Assembly (NCBI GenBank): GCA_002634395.1
Contig: NSJM01000015.1
Span: 1-47,677, forward strand
DNA length: 47,677 bases
Direction: 5' to 3'
Origin: Candidatus Methylomirabilis sp.
GTDB taxonomy: Bacteria > Methylomirabilota > Methylomirabilia > Methylomirabilales > Methylomirabilaceae
This document shows, piece after piece, positions 7,738-16,520 of the stretch. The notes beneath the pieces were generated by a model, which was not told where the DNA came from, searched no databases, and saw only the letters and a list, made by a program, of their open reading frames with translations. Made by a program: the position numbers and the translations under genes. Every line of letters starts with the position of its first letter. Position 1 is the stretch's first letter.

Positions 7738-8244
7738 CTAGGGCGTTACGAACTCATGCTCCGGGTTACGAACGGAAAGGACCGGACACGGGGCCCCGCG
7801 AACCACTCTCTCAGCGACACTGCCTATCGGGGGTTCCCATGGAAAATTCTGCCCGATGTTAGGCCCTTCAGTGCTTCGGCCGTGCGTGCCCATCACAATG
7901 AGGTCAACCTCCTGCTCGGTGGCGTATTGTAGAATCTGCTGGACCGGATGACCCACCACCGTTGTCAGGTTCAGTTCAAGATCCTTTCGCTCCGCCTCCG
8001 AGAACAATTGCCTCATCTGTTCGGCGGCCCGCTCCTTCCACCGCTTTTCCCGCTCCGCGCTCGACAGTCCCATGACCTCGGGTTCGACCCCGAACGCCCA
8101 CGGCGTGACGGAGGCATCCGGCAATACATGCAAAACATGCACTGAGCCGTGGTACGCGGAGGCGAAGTTCCGCGCATACTTGATCGCCACCTTCGAGGCC
8201 TCGCTGAAATCCGTCGGCACCAGCACCTTCTTGAGTGTAATCAT
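7738..8244 (-). CDS. universal stress protein UspA family
   Basis: Single-domain Usp of 168 residues. The ATG at 8244 follows GGGAGG; a longer frame to 8313 has no ribosome binding site. It starts KKVLVPTDFSEASKVAIKYA and ends VAERVVRGAPCPVLSVR, both typical. The ATP-binding loop is odd: the usual G-x2-G-x9-GS is stretched, with GTHG followed by an extra segment of about nine residues (STEGPNIGQNFPWEPPI) before GSVAERV. This may alter nucleotide binding. One of four Usp genes in the window, here alone on the - strand with a long upstream spacer. Confidence 0.9.
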   Translation of the reverse strand: MITLKKVLVPTDFSEASKVAIKYARNFASAYHGSVHVLHVLPDASVTPWAFGVEPEVMGLSSAEREKRWKERAAEQMRQLFSEAERKDLELNLTTVVGHPVQQILQYATEQEVDLIVMGTHGRSTEGPNIGQNFPWEPPIGSVAERVVRGAPCPVLSVRNPEHEFVTP

Positions 8245-9114
8245 TTGGGACCTCCCTGGAAGGAAATGCGTTGAGTGTTTTCTCCGAACCGTTGTAAGTG
8301 TGCTACATCGCACTCAGCTAGCCGCCCGTATTTGACTCCCCTTGATGATTGATGAAGACCTATCATCTTGACGATGAGCGCCGCGAGATAGCCGCAACTC
8401 GGCTTGACCGGGAAACTTTTACTCGCGCGGGCTTTTTCCCGGAAACACTATACACGATTTCACCCTGTGATAGAAAGATAATCTTCTATCGTCTTGTCAT
8501 CAAGACATAGTCCATAAAATAAACATTGGCGATGCTGAAGATTCGTTTTACCATTTGTGAGATAGTAATCAATAGAACAACTTAGACGATTAGTACTCTG
8601 CTACCCGTTTCGATTGTCTCGTGCAGACGGGGCGCCGTCTCAGGTCCGGGATAGGGACCGCATTGGCCAAGCAAGAGCCATACTTCGACTTCTATTAATC
8701 GGATGTTTTTACGGCTGGGACATTCAGCTTCCTATTGGGGCATAGATGTCACACATACTTTTTCACTTTATTTTCCAATAATTATCTTATCTCCATCGCT
8801 TTATACTGGGGCAGCTCTTCCCCATCTGGTATAGGGGCGCTCGGGTATCTCTTTATACGCCAGAGAATCGTGCAGGGGAGGACCTGTTATTTCATGTAGT
8901 TAGGCAAAGCGCTGAAATCGCCCCATTGACGGGATAGTTGGCACCGACATTGCTTTTCTATATGGCATCGTCAGGTTATAACAATGGACGTCATTTTCGG
9001 AAAGTTGGTCCCGGCACGTTGTAAGCCGGAAGTGAGAATCCAGCAAGACTCTGGATTTCCCCGTATCAAGTACGGGGCGGGCCTGTCAAGCCCGGAATGA
9101 CAAACTACGAGACC
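8245..9114. other. long gene-free spacer with many small palindromes
   Basis: No protein-like frame in about 870 bp, and the middle is AT-richer than its surroundings. Visible inverted repeats include CCGGGAAA/TTTCCCGG (8408-8442), GATAGAA/TTCTATC (8469-8490), GTCTTG/CAAGAC (8491-8506) and AGACGG/CCGTCT (8625-8640). A palindromic repeat block closes the region. It may hold promoters for the divergent UspA gene and the receiver gene, or an RNA; I cannot assign one. Confidence 0.4.
9010..9101. repeat. palindromic intergenic repeat (four hairpins in tandem)
   Basis: Four consecutive short hairpins: CCGGC/GCCGG, AATCCAG/CTGGATT, CCCCGTA/TACGGGG and GGGC/GCCC, ending in GGAATGAC. This is the layout of widely scattered bacterial palindromic repeats with the ends GTCATTCC and CTGGAT. 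The end of the element supplies the ATG at 9097, so that ATG is a doubtful start for the next gene. Confidence 0.6.
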
Positions 9115-9561
9115 ATGATGAGTGACCAGCGGAAGGTGTTGATTGTCGCGCGGGAATCATCGATCCGACAGCAGATCTTTAATCGCATCTCAGCCAATGG
9201 ATACCAGGCCGTTACTGCCGAAAGAGGATATGATGCGCTCCTCACCGTTGTCGAGCAGAACGTCGGACTGGTCATTATCGACCTTTCGATCGACGAATCC
9301 GCCGGCGTAAAAACCGTTGAGATCCTCCGAAAGATTCGGCCTCGCTTACCCCTGGTAGTCTTGTTCGGTGACCGGTCGCTCGAAGCGGGTCGCCAGGTTC
9401 TCCAATATGGTGTCTTCTATTATCTGCTCAAGCCTGTTGACCTTGAGGAGCTCGATCAGATTATCCGGATTGCTCTTACCTCCAACAGGCAAGAGACTAC
9501 AGGAATGGAGCAGAAGGCTCAAGAATGGAGACCGGCAGGAGAGAGGGGAGGGGTGGCATGA
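9115..9561 (+). CDS. atypical response-regulator receiver protein
   Basis: Stand-alone receiver-like domain of about 148 residues. I start at 9115 rather than 9097, because 9097 lies in a palindromic repeat; neither has a clear ribosome binding site. The phosphoacceptor Asp is present (VIIDLSID) and so is the Lys switch (LLKPVDLEEL). The usual acidic pair after the first strand is missing: the sequence is KVLIVARESS instead of VDDE. The conserved Ser/Thr is also unclear (VVLFGDRS). Magnesium-dependent phosphorylation may thus be impaired. Its stop overlaps the next start (ATGA, 9558-9561), so the two are translationally coupled. Confidence 0.75.
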   Translation: MMSDQRKVLIVARESSIRQQIFNRISANGYQAVTAERGYDALLTVVEQNVGLVIIDLSIDESAGVKTVEILRKIRPRLPLVVLFGDRSLEAGRQVLQYGVFYYLLKPVDLEELDQIIRIALTSNRQETTGMEQKAQEWRPAGERGGVA

Positions 9562-10667
9562 CGGTAACCCGGCGTGTCGTGAACATCGGTATATTGACGA
9601 TGGCATCGCTGCTGATCGTTCACTCGACTGCGCTTGCGCATGGGGCGGGTGTGCGCGGTACGCAGGCGCTCTATGTTGCGAATGAGGGCTCGGATACGGT
9701 CTCGGTTATGGATGTTGGGTCAATGAAGGTGATCGGCACCATTACTGTGGGCTCTGGCCCGCAGCATGTCGCAGTCAGCCCGGATCGTCGTTATGCCTTT
9801 GTTACGTGTGGCCGTTCGGCTGAGGTCTGGATTCTGGATTTGCCCACCCACGCTGTTGCTGCCGTAGTGCCCAACACTACCGGCCCAGGGGGCCAGACGG
9901 TTTTTGGAGCCGGCGCGACCTATGCCTACGTTACCAATAGTCTCTACAGCCGAGTTACGGTGATTGAGGCTGCCACTGGAAAAAAGGTTGCGATGATCCC
10001 GGTGGGAGAAGCACCCACGAAGATCGGCATCTCCCCGGACGGCAGCCACGCCTACGTTCCAAGTGAGCGATCCAACACGGTTGCCACGCTGAATCTTTCG
10101 CTGAATGTCGTCGCGGCGGAGCTGCCGGTCGGCGTGAGGCCCTATGCCGTCGAGGTCTCTCCCGATGGCAAGTACCTGCTGGTCTCCAGTACCGATTCAG
10201 GCACTGTCACCGTCATCGAGGCCGCAACCCGGAAGCCGTTACGCAGAATCCCTGTCGGTGACGACCCGCATCACGTTGTGTTCGGCCCCGGTGGGGCCTT
10301 TGCGTACGTTCTGAATAGGGGTTCGGACAACCTGAGTGTTATCCAGATGGCGAATCATCAGGTGGTGGCGACTATCCCTGTGGGGAAGGAGCCAAGCGAT
10401 GCCGACATCACCCCATCCGGCCACTACATCTATGTGACGAATACGGGAGGGAACGATGTGTCGATCATCTCAACGCGAACCAGCACCGTGGTAGGGACGA
10501 TCCCTGTAGGAACCCGTCCCCACGATATCGTCATCTCCGGCGACGGGCGGTACGCCTTTGTGGCCAATACCGGATCGGATGATATCTCCGTGATCAACCT
10601 GCTGTCCCAGACAACGGTAGGGCGAGTGCCTGTCGGCAAGCGCCCCATTGGGATGGCCTTATGGTGA
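9558..10667 (+). CDS. secreted YVTN-repeat beta-propeller protein
   Basis: Protein of 369 residues starting at the ATG that overlaps the previous stop, with GAGGGGAGGGG just upstream. A signal peptide (RVVNIGILTMASLLIVHSTALA) precedes a beta-propeller built from repeats of about 42 residues. Each carries phrases such as ALYVANEGSDTVSVMDV, YAYVTNSLYSRVTVIEA, FAYVLNRGSDNLSVIQM and YAFVANTGSDDISVINL, with IPVG between blades. The fold matches the YVTN family found in surface and periplasmic proteins. It is not an enzyme by sequence. Its pairing with an atypical receiver is unusual. Pyruvate oxidoreductase genes follow 64 nt later. Confidence 0.88.
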   Translation: MTVTRRVVNIGILTMASLLIVHSTALAHGAGVRGTQALYVANEGSDTVSVMDVGSMKVIGTITVGSGPQHVAVSPDRRYAFVTCGRSAEVWILDLPTHAVAAVVPNTTGPGGQTVFGAGATYAYVTNSLYSRVTVIEAATGKKVAMIPVGEAPTKIGISPDGSHAYVPSERSNTVATLNLSLNVVAAELPVGVRPYAVEVSPDGKYLLVSSTDSGTVTVIEAATRKPLRRIPVGDDPHHVVFGPGGAFAYVLNRGSDNLSVIQMANHQVVATIPVGKEPSDADITPSGHYIYVTNTGGNDVSIISTRTSTVVGTIPVGTRPHDIVISGDGRYAFVANTGSDDISVINLLSQTTVGRVPVGKRPIGMALW

Positions 10668-10731
10668 GTTGTGTTGGGAGCATGATCGAGACCGATCTTC
10701 TTGCGATATTGGTTCGAGAAGAGGAGACGTC

Positions 10732-12690
10732 ATGACCAGCGAGCAATTTCCCTTTCCAGGTATTCCAGCCACAGCAGATGGCTCGGCGGCGGTGGTCTGG
10801 GTAGACTCGCATATTACGCAGGGCGCTTGCGCCTATCCGATTACCCCCTCCACCAACATGGGGACCGGATACCAGGCGGAGGTCGCGAACGGCAAATGTA
10901 ACCTTTGGGGTGAACCGCTCTTCTTCCTCGAGCCCGAGTCAGAGCATAGCTCTGCGTCCTCATGTGAGGGTTTCGCCCTGGCCGGGGGCCGAGTCTCGAA
11001 CTTTACCTCCGGTCAAGGGCTGGTCCTGATGAAGGAGGTGCTCTACACCATCGCCGGCAAGCGGCTCCCGGCGGTTTTCCATATCGGCGCCCGCGCGCTG
11101 ACCTCCCAGGCGCTGAACGTCCACGCCGGCCACGACGATGTGATGGCGGTAGCCGATGTCGGCTGGGGGATGCTCTTTGCGAAGAACGCCCAGGATGCGG
11201 CTGATCTGGCGCTCATCGCCCGCCGCGCCGCCGAGGAGGGAGAGACCCCCTTCATGACGGTACAGGACGGCTTTCTCACTACCCACACGATCGAGAATCT
11301 CCTGCTTCCTGAGCCGGAGCTGATGAAGGAGTTCATTGGGGACCCGCATGCCGGCACGCGCCTGCGCAATCTCATGAATCCTTTGAAGCCGATTATGAGC
11401 GGCGTTGTGCAGAATCAGGATAGTTACATGAAGGGAAAGATCGCCCAGCGGTTTTTCTACGATCGGCTGCCGACGATTGTCGAGCGGGCGATGGAACAGT
11501 TTTACTTCCTGACAGGCCGTCGGTATGGCCTGGTGGAGGCGTACCGGCTGGAGGATGCCGACTATGCCATCGTGGGGATGGGGGGACTGGTCGAAACCGC
11601 TATGGCTACCGTCGATTATCTCCGAGCCCATCGCGCAATTCGGGCCGGCGCACTACACGTGACCAGCTTTCGTCCATTCCCAGGCCCGCAGATCGTCGAG
11701 GCAACGAAGCACCTGAAGGCCATGGCGATCATCGAGCGGATGGACAATCCCATCGCTCAATCAAACCCTCTTACCGTCGAGATCAAGGCGGCGTTCGCCG
11801 ATGCGCTGACGGGCACTCCAGGGTACCCGGCGATAGGCCGTATGCCGATTATCTATTCGGGTTCGGCCGGGCTGGGCAGTCGGGATATCCGCCCCGGAGA
11901 CCTCGTGGCCACCATAGAGAATATGCGGCGCGACGATGGCGGGTCTCGCTACTTTGTCCTGGGAATCAAGCACGGCTTGGCGCTCGTGCCTTCCGACGAT
12001 CCAAATATCCAACCGGCCGGCGCCTTCTCAATGCGTGGTCATTCGGTCGGTGGATTCGGGTCGGTGACGACCAACAAGGTGATTGCCACGATCGTCGGCG
12101 ATCTCTTCGGTCTGAAGGTTCAGGCCTACCCGAAGTACGGCTCCGAGAAGAAAGGGCTGCCTACCACCTACTATCTGACCGTAGCCAAAGAGCGGATTCG
12201 TACTCACTGCGAGCTTACGCAGGTCGATTTCGTGCCCCTTAACGACATCAACGCCTTCAATCTTGGTAACCCGCTCGCGGGCTTGGTAGAGGGAGGCATG
12301 ATTTTCATCCAGACCGACAAGACGACGCCTGAGGAGGTCTGGACGCAGATCCCTGACTACGCGAAGAGGATCATTCGGGAGCGGTGCATCCGGGTTCTCG
12401 CTCTGGACACCGTGAAGATCGCGCGCGAGGTCGCCAGCTCTCCAGACCTGGAGCAACGGATGCAGGGGATTGTCCTCCTGGGGATTTTCCTCCGCTGCAC
12501 GCCGTTTCTCCGCGAGCAGCGTCTCTCCAAGGAGCAGGTCTTCTCGGCGGTAGAGCGGTCGTTGCGGAAGTACTTTGGCAAGCGTGGTGAGCAGGTCGTT
12601 CGTGATAACCTGGAGGCGGTGAGACGAGGCTATACCGAGGTCTTTGATCTCCCGGTAGAAATAATGGCAGAGGCAGGACTGGCCGTATAG
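10732..12690 (+). CDS. pyruvate:ferredoxin oxidoreductase, fused alpha and gamma parts
   Basis: Protein of 652 residues, ATG 10732 with GAGGAG upstream. It corresponds to the first half of the one-chain NifJ-type enzyme: domain I (TQGACAYPITPSTNMGTGYQ, then ESEHSSASSCEGFALAGGRV and FTSGQGLVLMKEVLYTIAGK), domain II around residues 260-400, and the gamma-type domain III (GHSVGGFGSVTTNKVIA and YPKYGSEKKGLPTTYYL). The reaction is pyruvate plus CoA to acetyl-CoA plus CO2 with reduction of ferredoxin. The partner with ferredoxin and TPP domains is the next gene. Substrate preference for pyruvate over other 2-oxoacids is inferred. Confidence 0.88.
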   Translation: MTSEQFPFPGIPATADGSAAVVWVDSHITQGACAYPITPSTNMGTGYQAEVANGKCNLWGEPLFFLEPESEHSSASSCEGFALAGGRVSNFTSGQGLVLMKEVLYTIAGKRLPAVFHIGARALTSQALNVHAGHDDVMAVADVGWGMLFAKNAQDAADLALIARRAAEEGETPFMTVQDGFLTTHTIENLLLPEPELMKEFIGDPHAGTRLRNLMNPLKPIMSGVVQNQDSYMKGKIAQRFFYDRLPTIVERAMEQFYFLTGRRYGLVEAYRLEDADYAIVGMGGLVETAMATVDYLRAHRAIRAGALHVTSFRPFPGPQIVEATKHLKAMAIIERMDNPIAQSNPLTVEIKAAFADALTGTPGYPAIGRMPIIYSGSAGLGSRDIRPGDLVATIENMRRDDGGSRYFVLGIKHGLALVPSDDPNIQPAGAFSMRGHSVGGFGSVTTNKVIATIVGDLFGLKVQAYPKYGSEKKGLPTTYYLTVAKERIRTHCELTQVDFVPLNDINAFNLGNPLAGLVEGGMIFIQTDKTTPEEVWTQIPDYAKRIIRERCIRVLALDTVKIAREVASSPDLEQRMQGIVLLGIFLRCTPFLREQRLSKEQVFSAVERSLRKYFGKRGEQVVRDNLEAVRRGYTEVFDLPVEIMAEAGLAV

Positions 12691-12722
12691 AGTCCTCGTT
12701 TTGGGTAGTTCGTCTGTGTAGA

Positions 12723-12800
12723 TCGGGTTCGCGAAGCGTAGCCCGACATCCTCCTGTGAGCCGTCGGGTTACGGCATTGACGGCAACACCCGACCTACTC
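12723..12800. repeat. two copies of a TCGGGTT...CCCGAC palindromic repeat
   Basis: TCGGGTTCGCGAAGCGTAGC leads into CCCGACATC, and GTCGGGTTACGGCATTGACG leads into GCAACACCCGACCTAC. Each can fold into a hairpin. The same type (GTCGGATTACGCTACGCTAA, then CCCGACCTAC) recurs at 47340-47372. They lie between the two oxidoreductase genes, so the transcript would carry them. Confidence 0.6.
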
Positions 12801-12822
12801 TGTACGGAGGAAAGGTTCAGTC

Positions 12823-14508
12823 ATGGCAGATCAAGAGCGGGCATACAATCATCCGGATGAAGAGCGCATCGAACAGGTCGCCGGGACCAAGCCTCGCGGG
12901 CTTGAAACGGAGATCCACGAGAGCGCCTTGCCACCGACCGGGCTCCTGGAACTGGATATCGAGCAGTATGTGAGCGACTTCAACGAGCGGATCATTGGAG
13001 CGTATGCAACCGGGACGGGAGAACAAAGCCTTTCGACTGATGTCGGGGTAGCCCGCAGCCTGATCCCGCCGGGGACCGGCGCCCTGCGCGACTTCAGTTA
13101 CATCGCACCGGAGATCCCCCGGTTCGATCGAGAGCGGTGTGTCGGCTGCATGGCCTGTGTGACGGAGTGTCCCGATACCGCCATCCTGGGCAAGGCGATC
13201 CCGAGATCGCGCCTGGAGGCCGAACTGAATACCATCACCGACGATCGGGAGCGGGAGGGGATCCGCGCCCAGTGGGCCGAGACGAAAAAATATTACGAGG
13301 TCTACGAAAAAAAGGGGGACGAGGGAGCCCTCTTCGGCATCTTCATCGATCCCAACAAGTGCAAGGGGTGCGCCGAGTGCGTCGAGGTCTGCGGAACTCT
13401 CGGCTATCATGCCCTGACGATGGTGAAGAAGGACGAGACGACGCTTCCCCGTTATCGCAGCTACCTGAATTTCTTTCGGCAGGTCGGTCCGACCCCGCGT
13501 CAGTATATCAACGAGCGAGCGCTGGCGGACATGATGCTCCATGAGGAGGCGGCGCTCCTCTATGTCGGCGGCGCCGGCTCGTGCATGGGGTGTGGCGAGG
13601 CGACCGCGATCCGGATGATGCTTGCCGCGACCGGATTTGTCTACGGCGCGGAGGCGGTCGGGATCGTGGCGGCGACAGGGTGCAACACGGTCTACGGTTC
13701 GACCTATCCGTACAATCCATTCCTGGTTCCCTGGACCAACTCCCTGTTCGAGAACGCGCCGGCCATGGCGATGGGGGTCCGCGCCAAGTGGGACCAACGC
13801 GGATGGCAGGAGAAAAAGCTCTGGGTGATTGGAGGGGACGGGGCGATGTACGACATCGGTTTCCAGTCGCTCTCGCGAATGTTGGCCTGCGGGATGGACA
13901 TCAACGTGCTGATCCTGGATACGCAGGTCTACTCCAATACCGGGGGACAGGCCTCCACGGCGACCTATACCGGGCAGGATGCAAAGATGGCCACCTTCGG
14001 CAAGGCGGTGCCCGGCAAGCGGGAGCGGCGTAAAGAGCTGGCGCAAATTGCCATGATGCACCCGGATACCTTTGTTGCGCAGACCACGGCGGCCCACATC
14101 AACCATTTTTACCGAGCCATCATGGCGGCCAATGAGTACCACGGCCCGGCTGTGGTCACTGTCTACACGACCTGCCAACCTGAACACGGCGTGGCAGACG
14201 ACCGATCTTCGCATCAGGCGAAGCTGGCGGTCGATTCCCGGGCCTTCCCGCTCTTTATGTACGACCCACGGAAGGGAGAAAGGATCAGGGAGCGACTCAG
14301 TCTGGTGGGTAATCCGGCGGTAAGCGAGGACTGGTATAGGATCCCTCACACAGGAGAGGTCATCGACTTTCTGGCTTTTGCCAGGACAGAGGGCCGGTTT
14401 GCGAAACAGTTCGATGCGGAGGGCCGCCCGTCTGAAACCCTTCTCTATACCCAAGCCGAGCGACTTCAAAACTGGCGGCGCCTGCAAGAGTTGGCCGGAG
14501 TGCGATAG
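12823..14508 (+). CDS. pyruvate:ferredoxin oxidoreductase, fused delta (ferredoxin) and beta (TPP) parts
   Basis: Protein of 561 residues, ATG 12823 with GGAGG upstream. It supplies the second half of the NifJ-type enzyme. Two [4Fe-4S] motifs are seen: CVGCMACVTECP near residue 106 and CKGCAECVEVCG near 181; the second ends in CG rather than CP. The proximal cluster Cys lie in GSCMGCGEAT near 253. The TPP domain has GGDGAMYDIGFQSLSRML and YSNTGGQASTATYTG. With the preceding gene it makes a complete enzyme split in two chains, against one chain in NifJ and four in most archaea. Confidence 0.9.
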   Translation: MADQERAYNHPDEERIEQVAGTKPRGLETEIHESALPPTGLLELDIEQYVSDFNERIIGAYATGTGEQSLSTDVGVARSLIPPGTGALRDFSYIAPEIPRFDRERCVGCMACVTECPDTAILGKAIPRSRLEAELNTITDDREREGIRAQWAETKKYYEVYEKKGDEGALFGIFIDPNKCKGCAECVEVCGTLGYHALTMVKKDETTLPRYRSYLNFFRQVGPTPRQYINERALADMMLHEEAALLYVGGAGSCMGCGEATAIRMMLAATGFVYGAEAVGIVAATGCNTVYGSTYPYNPFLVPWTNSLFENAPAMAMGVRAKWDQRGWQEKKLWVIGGDGAMYDIGFQSLSRMLACGMDINVLILDTQVYSNTGGQASTATYTGQDAKMATFGKAVPGKRERRKELAQIAMMHPDTFVAQTTAAHINHFYRAIMAANEYHGPAVVTVYTTCQPEHGVADDRSSHQAKLAVDSRAFPLFMYDPRKGERIRERLSLVGNPAVSEDWYRIPHTGEVIDFLAFARTEGRFAKQFDAEGRPSETLLYTQAERLQNWRRLQELAGVR

Positions 14509-14539
14509 AAGTCGTTGCCGAGTGTGCGCCCAAGGTGGG

Positions 14540-14618
14540 CGTTCAGTGGTCAGTAATCAGCGTCGGTCAGGTGGTGAAAGCTGATAACTGATAGCTGATA
14601 GCTGAATGCTTACTGATA
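14540..14618. repeat. GCTGA-rich dispersed repeat, copy 1
   Basis: GTTCAGTGGTCAGTAATCAG, then AAGCTGATAACTGATAGCTG and ATAGCTGAATGC. It belongs to a family of CTGA-rich spacers built on a period near 7 nt, seen again at 18555-18588, 26295-26416, 36509-36650 and 47396-47440. Confidence 0.5.
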
Positions 14619-14721
14619 TGCTATGCTTAGTCAAGTGATGCTGCCCTGCTGTGATTTCTCCTGACGGCACCGCAGGGCGTAGTTCACCGCCGGTCAGGTA
14701 TCAATTGTCCGAGGGAGGGTT

Positions 14722-15831
14722 ATGTTACCTGTCATTACTGCATTTGATCACTTAGTCTTTGCCGAGGCCCCGAAGCTGATCTATTGGGAGCTTACGCGGG
14801 CCTGCGATTTGGTGTGTACGCATTGTCGCGCCGAAGCCATTGCGCAGCGTGACCCATTGGAGCTCAGCACGGAGGAGGCAAAAGCCCTGCTCGCAGAACT
14901 CCGGACATTCGGGGACCCGCCTCCGCAACTGGTTATGACCGGCGGCGACCCACTGAAACGTCCGGATTTCTTTGATCTGGTGCGACACGGCAGAAGCGTT
15001 GGGCTGCCGATATCCGTGGCTCCAAGCGGTACCCCACTGCTCACATCGGATGCGATCACGGCTTTGGCGGATAACGGGGTTGTGAGTATGTCGCTCAGCA
15101 TCGACGGCTCGACGGCCTCCAGTCACGATCGATTTCGCGGAGTCGCCGGTTGCTTCGATACCACCATGCGCGCCATCCACGCTGTCAGGGCGGCTGGTAT
15201 CCCACTACAGATCAACACCCTGGTTACCCCCGAAACCATGACGGAGCTGCCCGGTGTGTTCCGGTTACTCCAGAACCTGGGGATTATGCGGTGGAGTCTC
15301 TTTTATCTGATCGCCACGGGGCGTGGCCGGACGCTGCGAGAGATCAGACCCAGCGAGGCCGAAGCGCTTCATAACTGGTTGTACGACGTCGTCAAGACGG
15401 CCCCATTCGCGATCAAGGCGACGGAGGCCCCGCACTTTCGTCGCGTTGCCTACATGCGAATGCGGCTGGAAGGTCTGGACGATGCCGCAATTCGGCAGAC
15501 GCCTATCGGACGCGGATTCGGTATCCGCGACGGGAACGGCATCATGTTCATCTCGCATACCGGAGACGTCTATCCATCCGGGTTCCTGCCGGTAGTGGCC
15601 GGGAACGTGCGTCAGCAGAGCCCTGTATCGATATACCGTCATAGTGATATATTTGCCCGAATTCGCAACGCCGATCAATATGCCGGCAAGTGCGGCCTCT
15701 GCGAGTTTCGCTGGATCTGCGGCGGGTCGCGAGCCCGCGCGTTTGCCGAGACCGGCGATGCCATGGGAAGCGATCCGCTGTGTGCCTATAGGCCGGAGGC
15801 CGCGATGGTAGGGATGACGGAGGGCGATTGA
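14722..15831 (+). CDS. radical SAM/SPASM domain protein (TIGR04053-like)
   Basis: Protein of 369 residues, ATG 14722 with GAGGGAGGG upstream. Radical SAM cluster motif CDLVCTHC near residue 29, GGDP motif (VMTGGDPLKRPDFF), then SLSIDGSTASSHDRFRG. The C-terminal SPASM region binds additional clusters: CGLCEFRWICGG near residue 330 and a further Cys in DPLC. The layout follows the family related to the heme d1/heme maturases NirJ and AhbC/AhbD and to peptide maturases. No small precursor peptide gene is obvious beside it. Substrate unknown; the TIGR04053 assignment is from memory of the family's wording. Confidence 0.82.
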   Translation: MLPVITAFDHLVFAEAPKLIYWELTRACDLVCTHCRAEAIAQRDPLELSTEEAKALLAELRTFGDPPPQLVMTGGDPLKRPDFFDLVRHGRSVGLPISVAPSGTPLLTSDAITALADNGVVSMSLSIDGSTASSHDRFRGVAGCFDTTMRAIHAVRAAGIPLQINTLVTPETMTELPGVFRLLQNLGIMRWSLFYLIATGRGRTLREIRPSEAEALHNWLYDVVKTAPFAIKATEAPHFRRVAYMRMRLEGLDDAAIRQTPIGRGFGIRDGNGIMFISHTGDVYPSGFLPVVAGNVRQQSPVSIYRHSDIFARIRNADQYAGKCGLCEFRWICGGSRARAFAETGDAMGSDPLCAYRPEAAMVGMTEGD

Positions 15832-16061
15832 GGATGGGTGTCGACCGCCAAAGACCCTATCCATTCCTTCAATCCACCCATTTTAACATTCAGATGCTCT
15901 AGCCGATTGCTGGTATCCGACATACATTGTGTATAGAAGGCGTAGCGCTAAACACATAAGTAATGGATCGACAGTCGTGGGGAGCTTATGGCGCATTAGC
16001 AGGGGCGGAGGTTCAGTTATTGCAGCCGACCCGAAGGCGGCATAGCCGATAGGAGGGGCGA

Positions 16062-16520
16062 ATGCAGATTTCACGGATCCTTTTCCCGACCGACTTCTCT
16101 CATGATGCCGAACACGCATTCCAGTATGCGTTGATCCTTGCCCGCAAGTTTGAGGCCGAACTCTACATTCTTCACGTCATCTACTTCCCCCCCCAGACTC
16201 CGGAATACGACATCGGACAGGTCATCGACAGCCTGGTCAAGAATGCTCAGGATAGCTTGAAAAAGCTGGTCGAGAGTGTCAACGATCCGAATCTGGTCCT
16301 TCATCTTGACGTGCAGGTCGGGGTGGAGCATGCCGAGATTACGAAATGTGCTGAGAAGGAAAAGATCGATCTTATCGTGATGGGGACCCGCGGACGAACC
16401 GGGCTGGCTCATGTCTTTCTGGGAAGTGTCGCCGAGCGGGTAGTTCGCCACGCCTCCTGCCCTGTCCTGACGGTGAAGCTCCCGACAACGAAAGGTGCAG
16501 AGGCGGCGACGAAGGGGTGA
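16062..16520 (+). CDS. universal stress protein UspA family
   Basis: Single Usp domain of 152 residues, ATG 16062 with AGGAGGGG upstream. Starts RILFPTDFSHDAEHAFQYAL and carries the canonical ATP loop GTRGRTGLAHVFLGSVAERV, so it should bind ATP. It is the first gene of a tight + strand run: its stop overlaps the GTG of the next gene by 4 bp. Usp proteins of this kind accumulate under starvation and oxygen limitation. Confidence 0.92.
   Translation: MQISRILFPTDFSHDAEHAFQYALILARKFEAELYILHVIYFPPQTPEYDIGQVIDSLVKNAQDSLKKLVESVNDPNLVLHLDVQVGVEHAEITKCAEKEKIDLIVMGTRGRTGLAHVFLGSVAERVVRHASCPVLTVKLPTTKGAEAATKG

Noticed and set aside
12817-14487. 556-codon open frame on the - strand
   Set aside because: It lies entirely opposite the pyruvate oxidoreductase gene, whose motifs are unmistakable; the antisense frame has no protein-like motifs.
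14722-14722. Possible small precursor peptide for the radical SAM/SPASM protein
   Set aside because: No short Cys-rich or Gly-rich frame with a ribosome binding site lies within 300 bp on either side.
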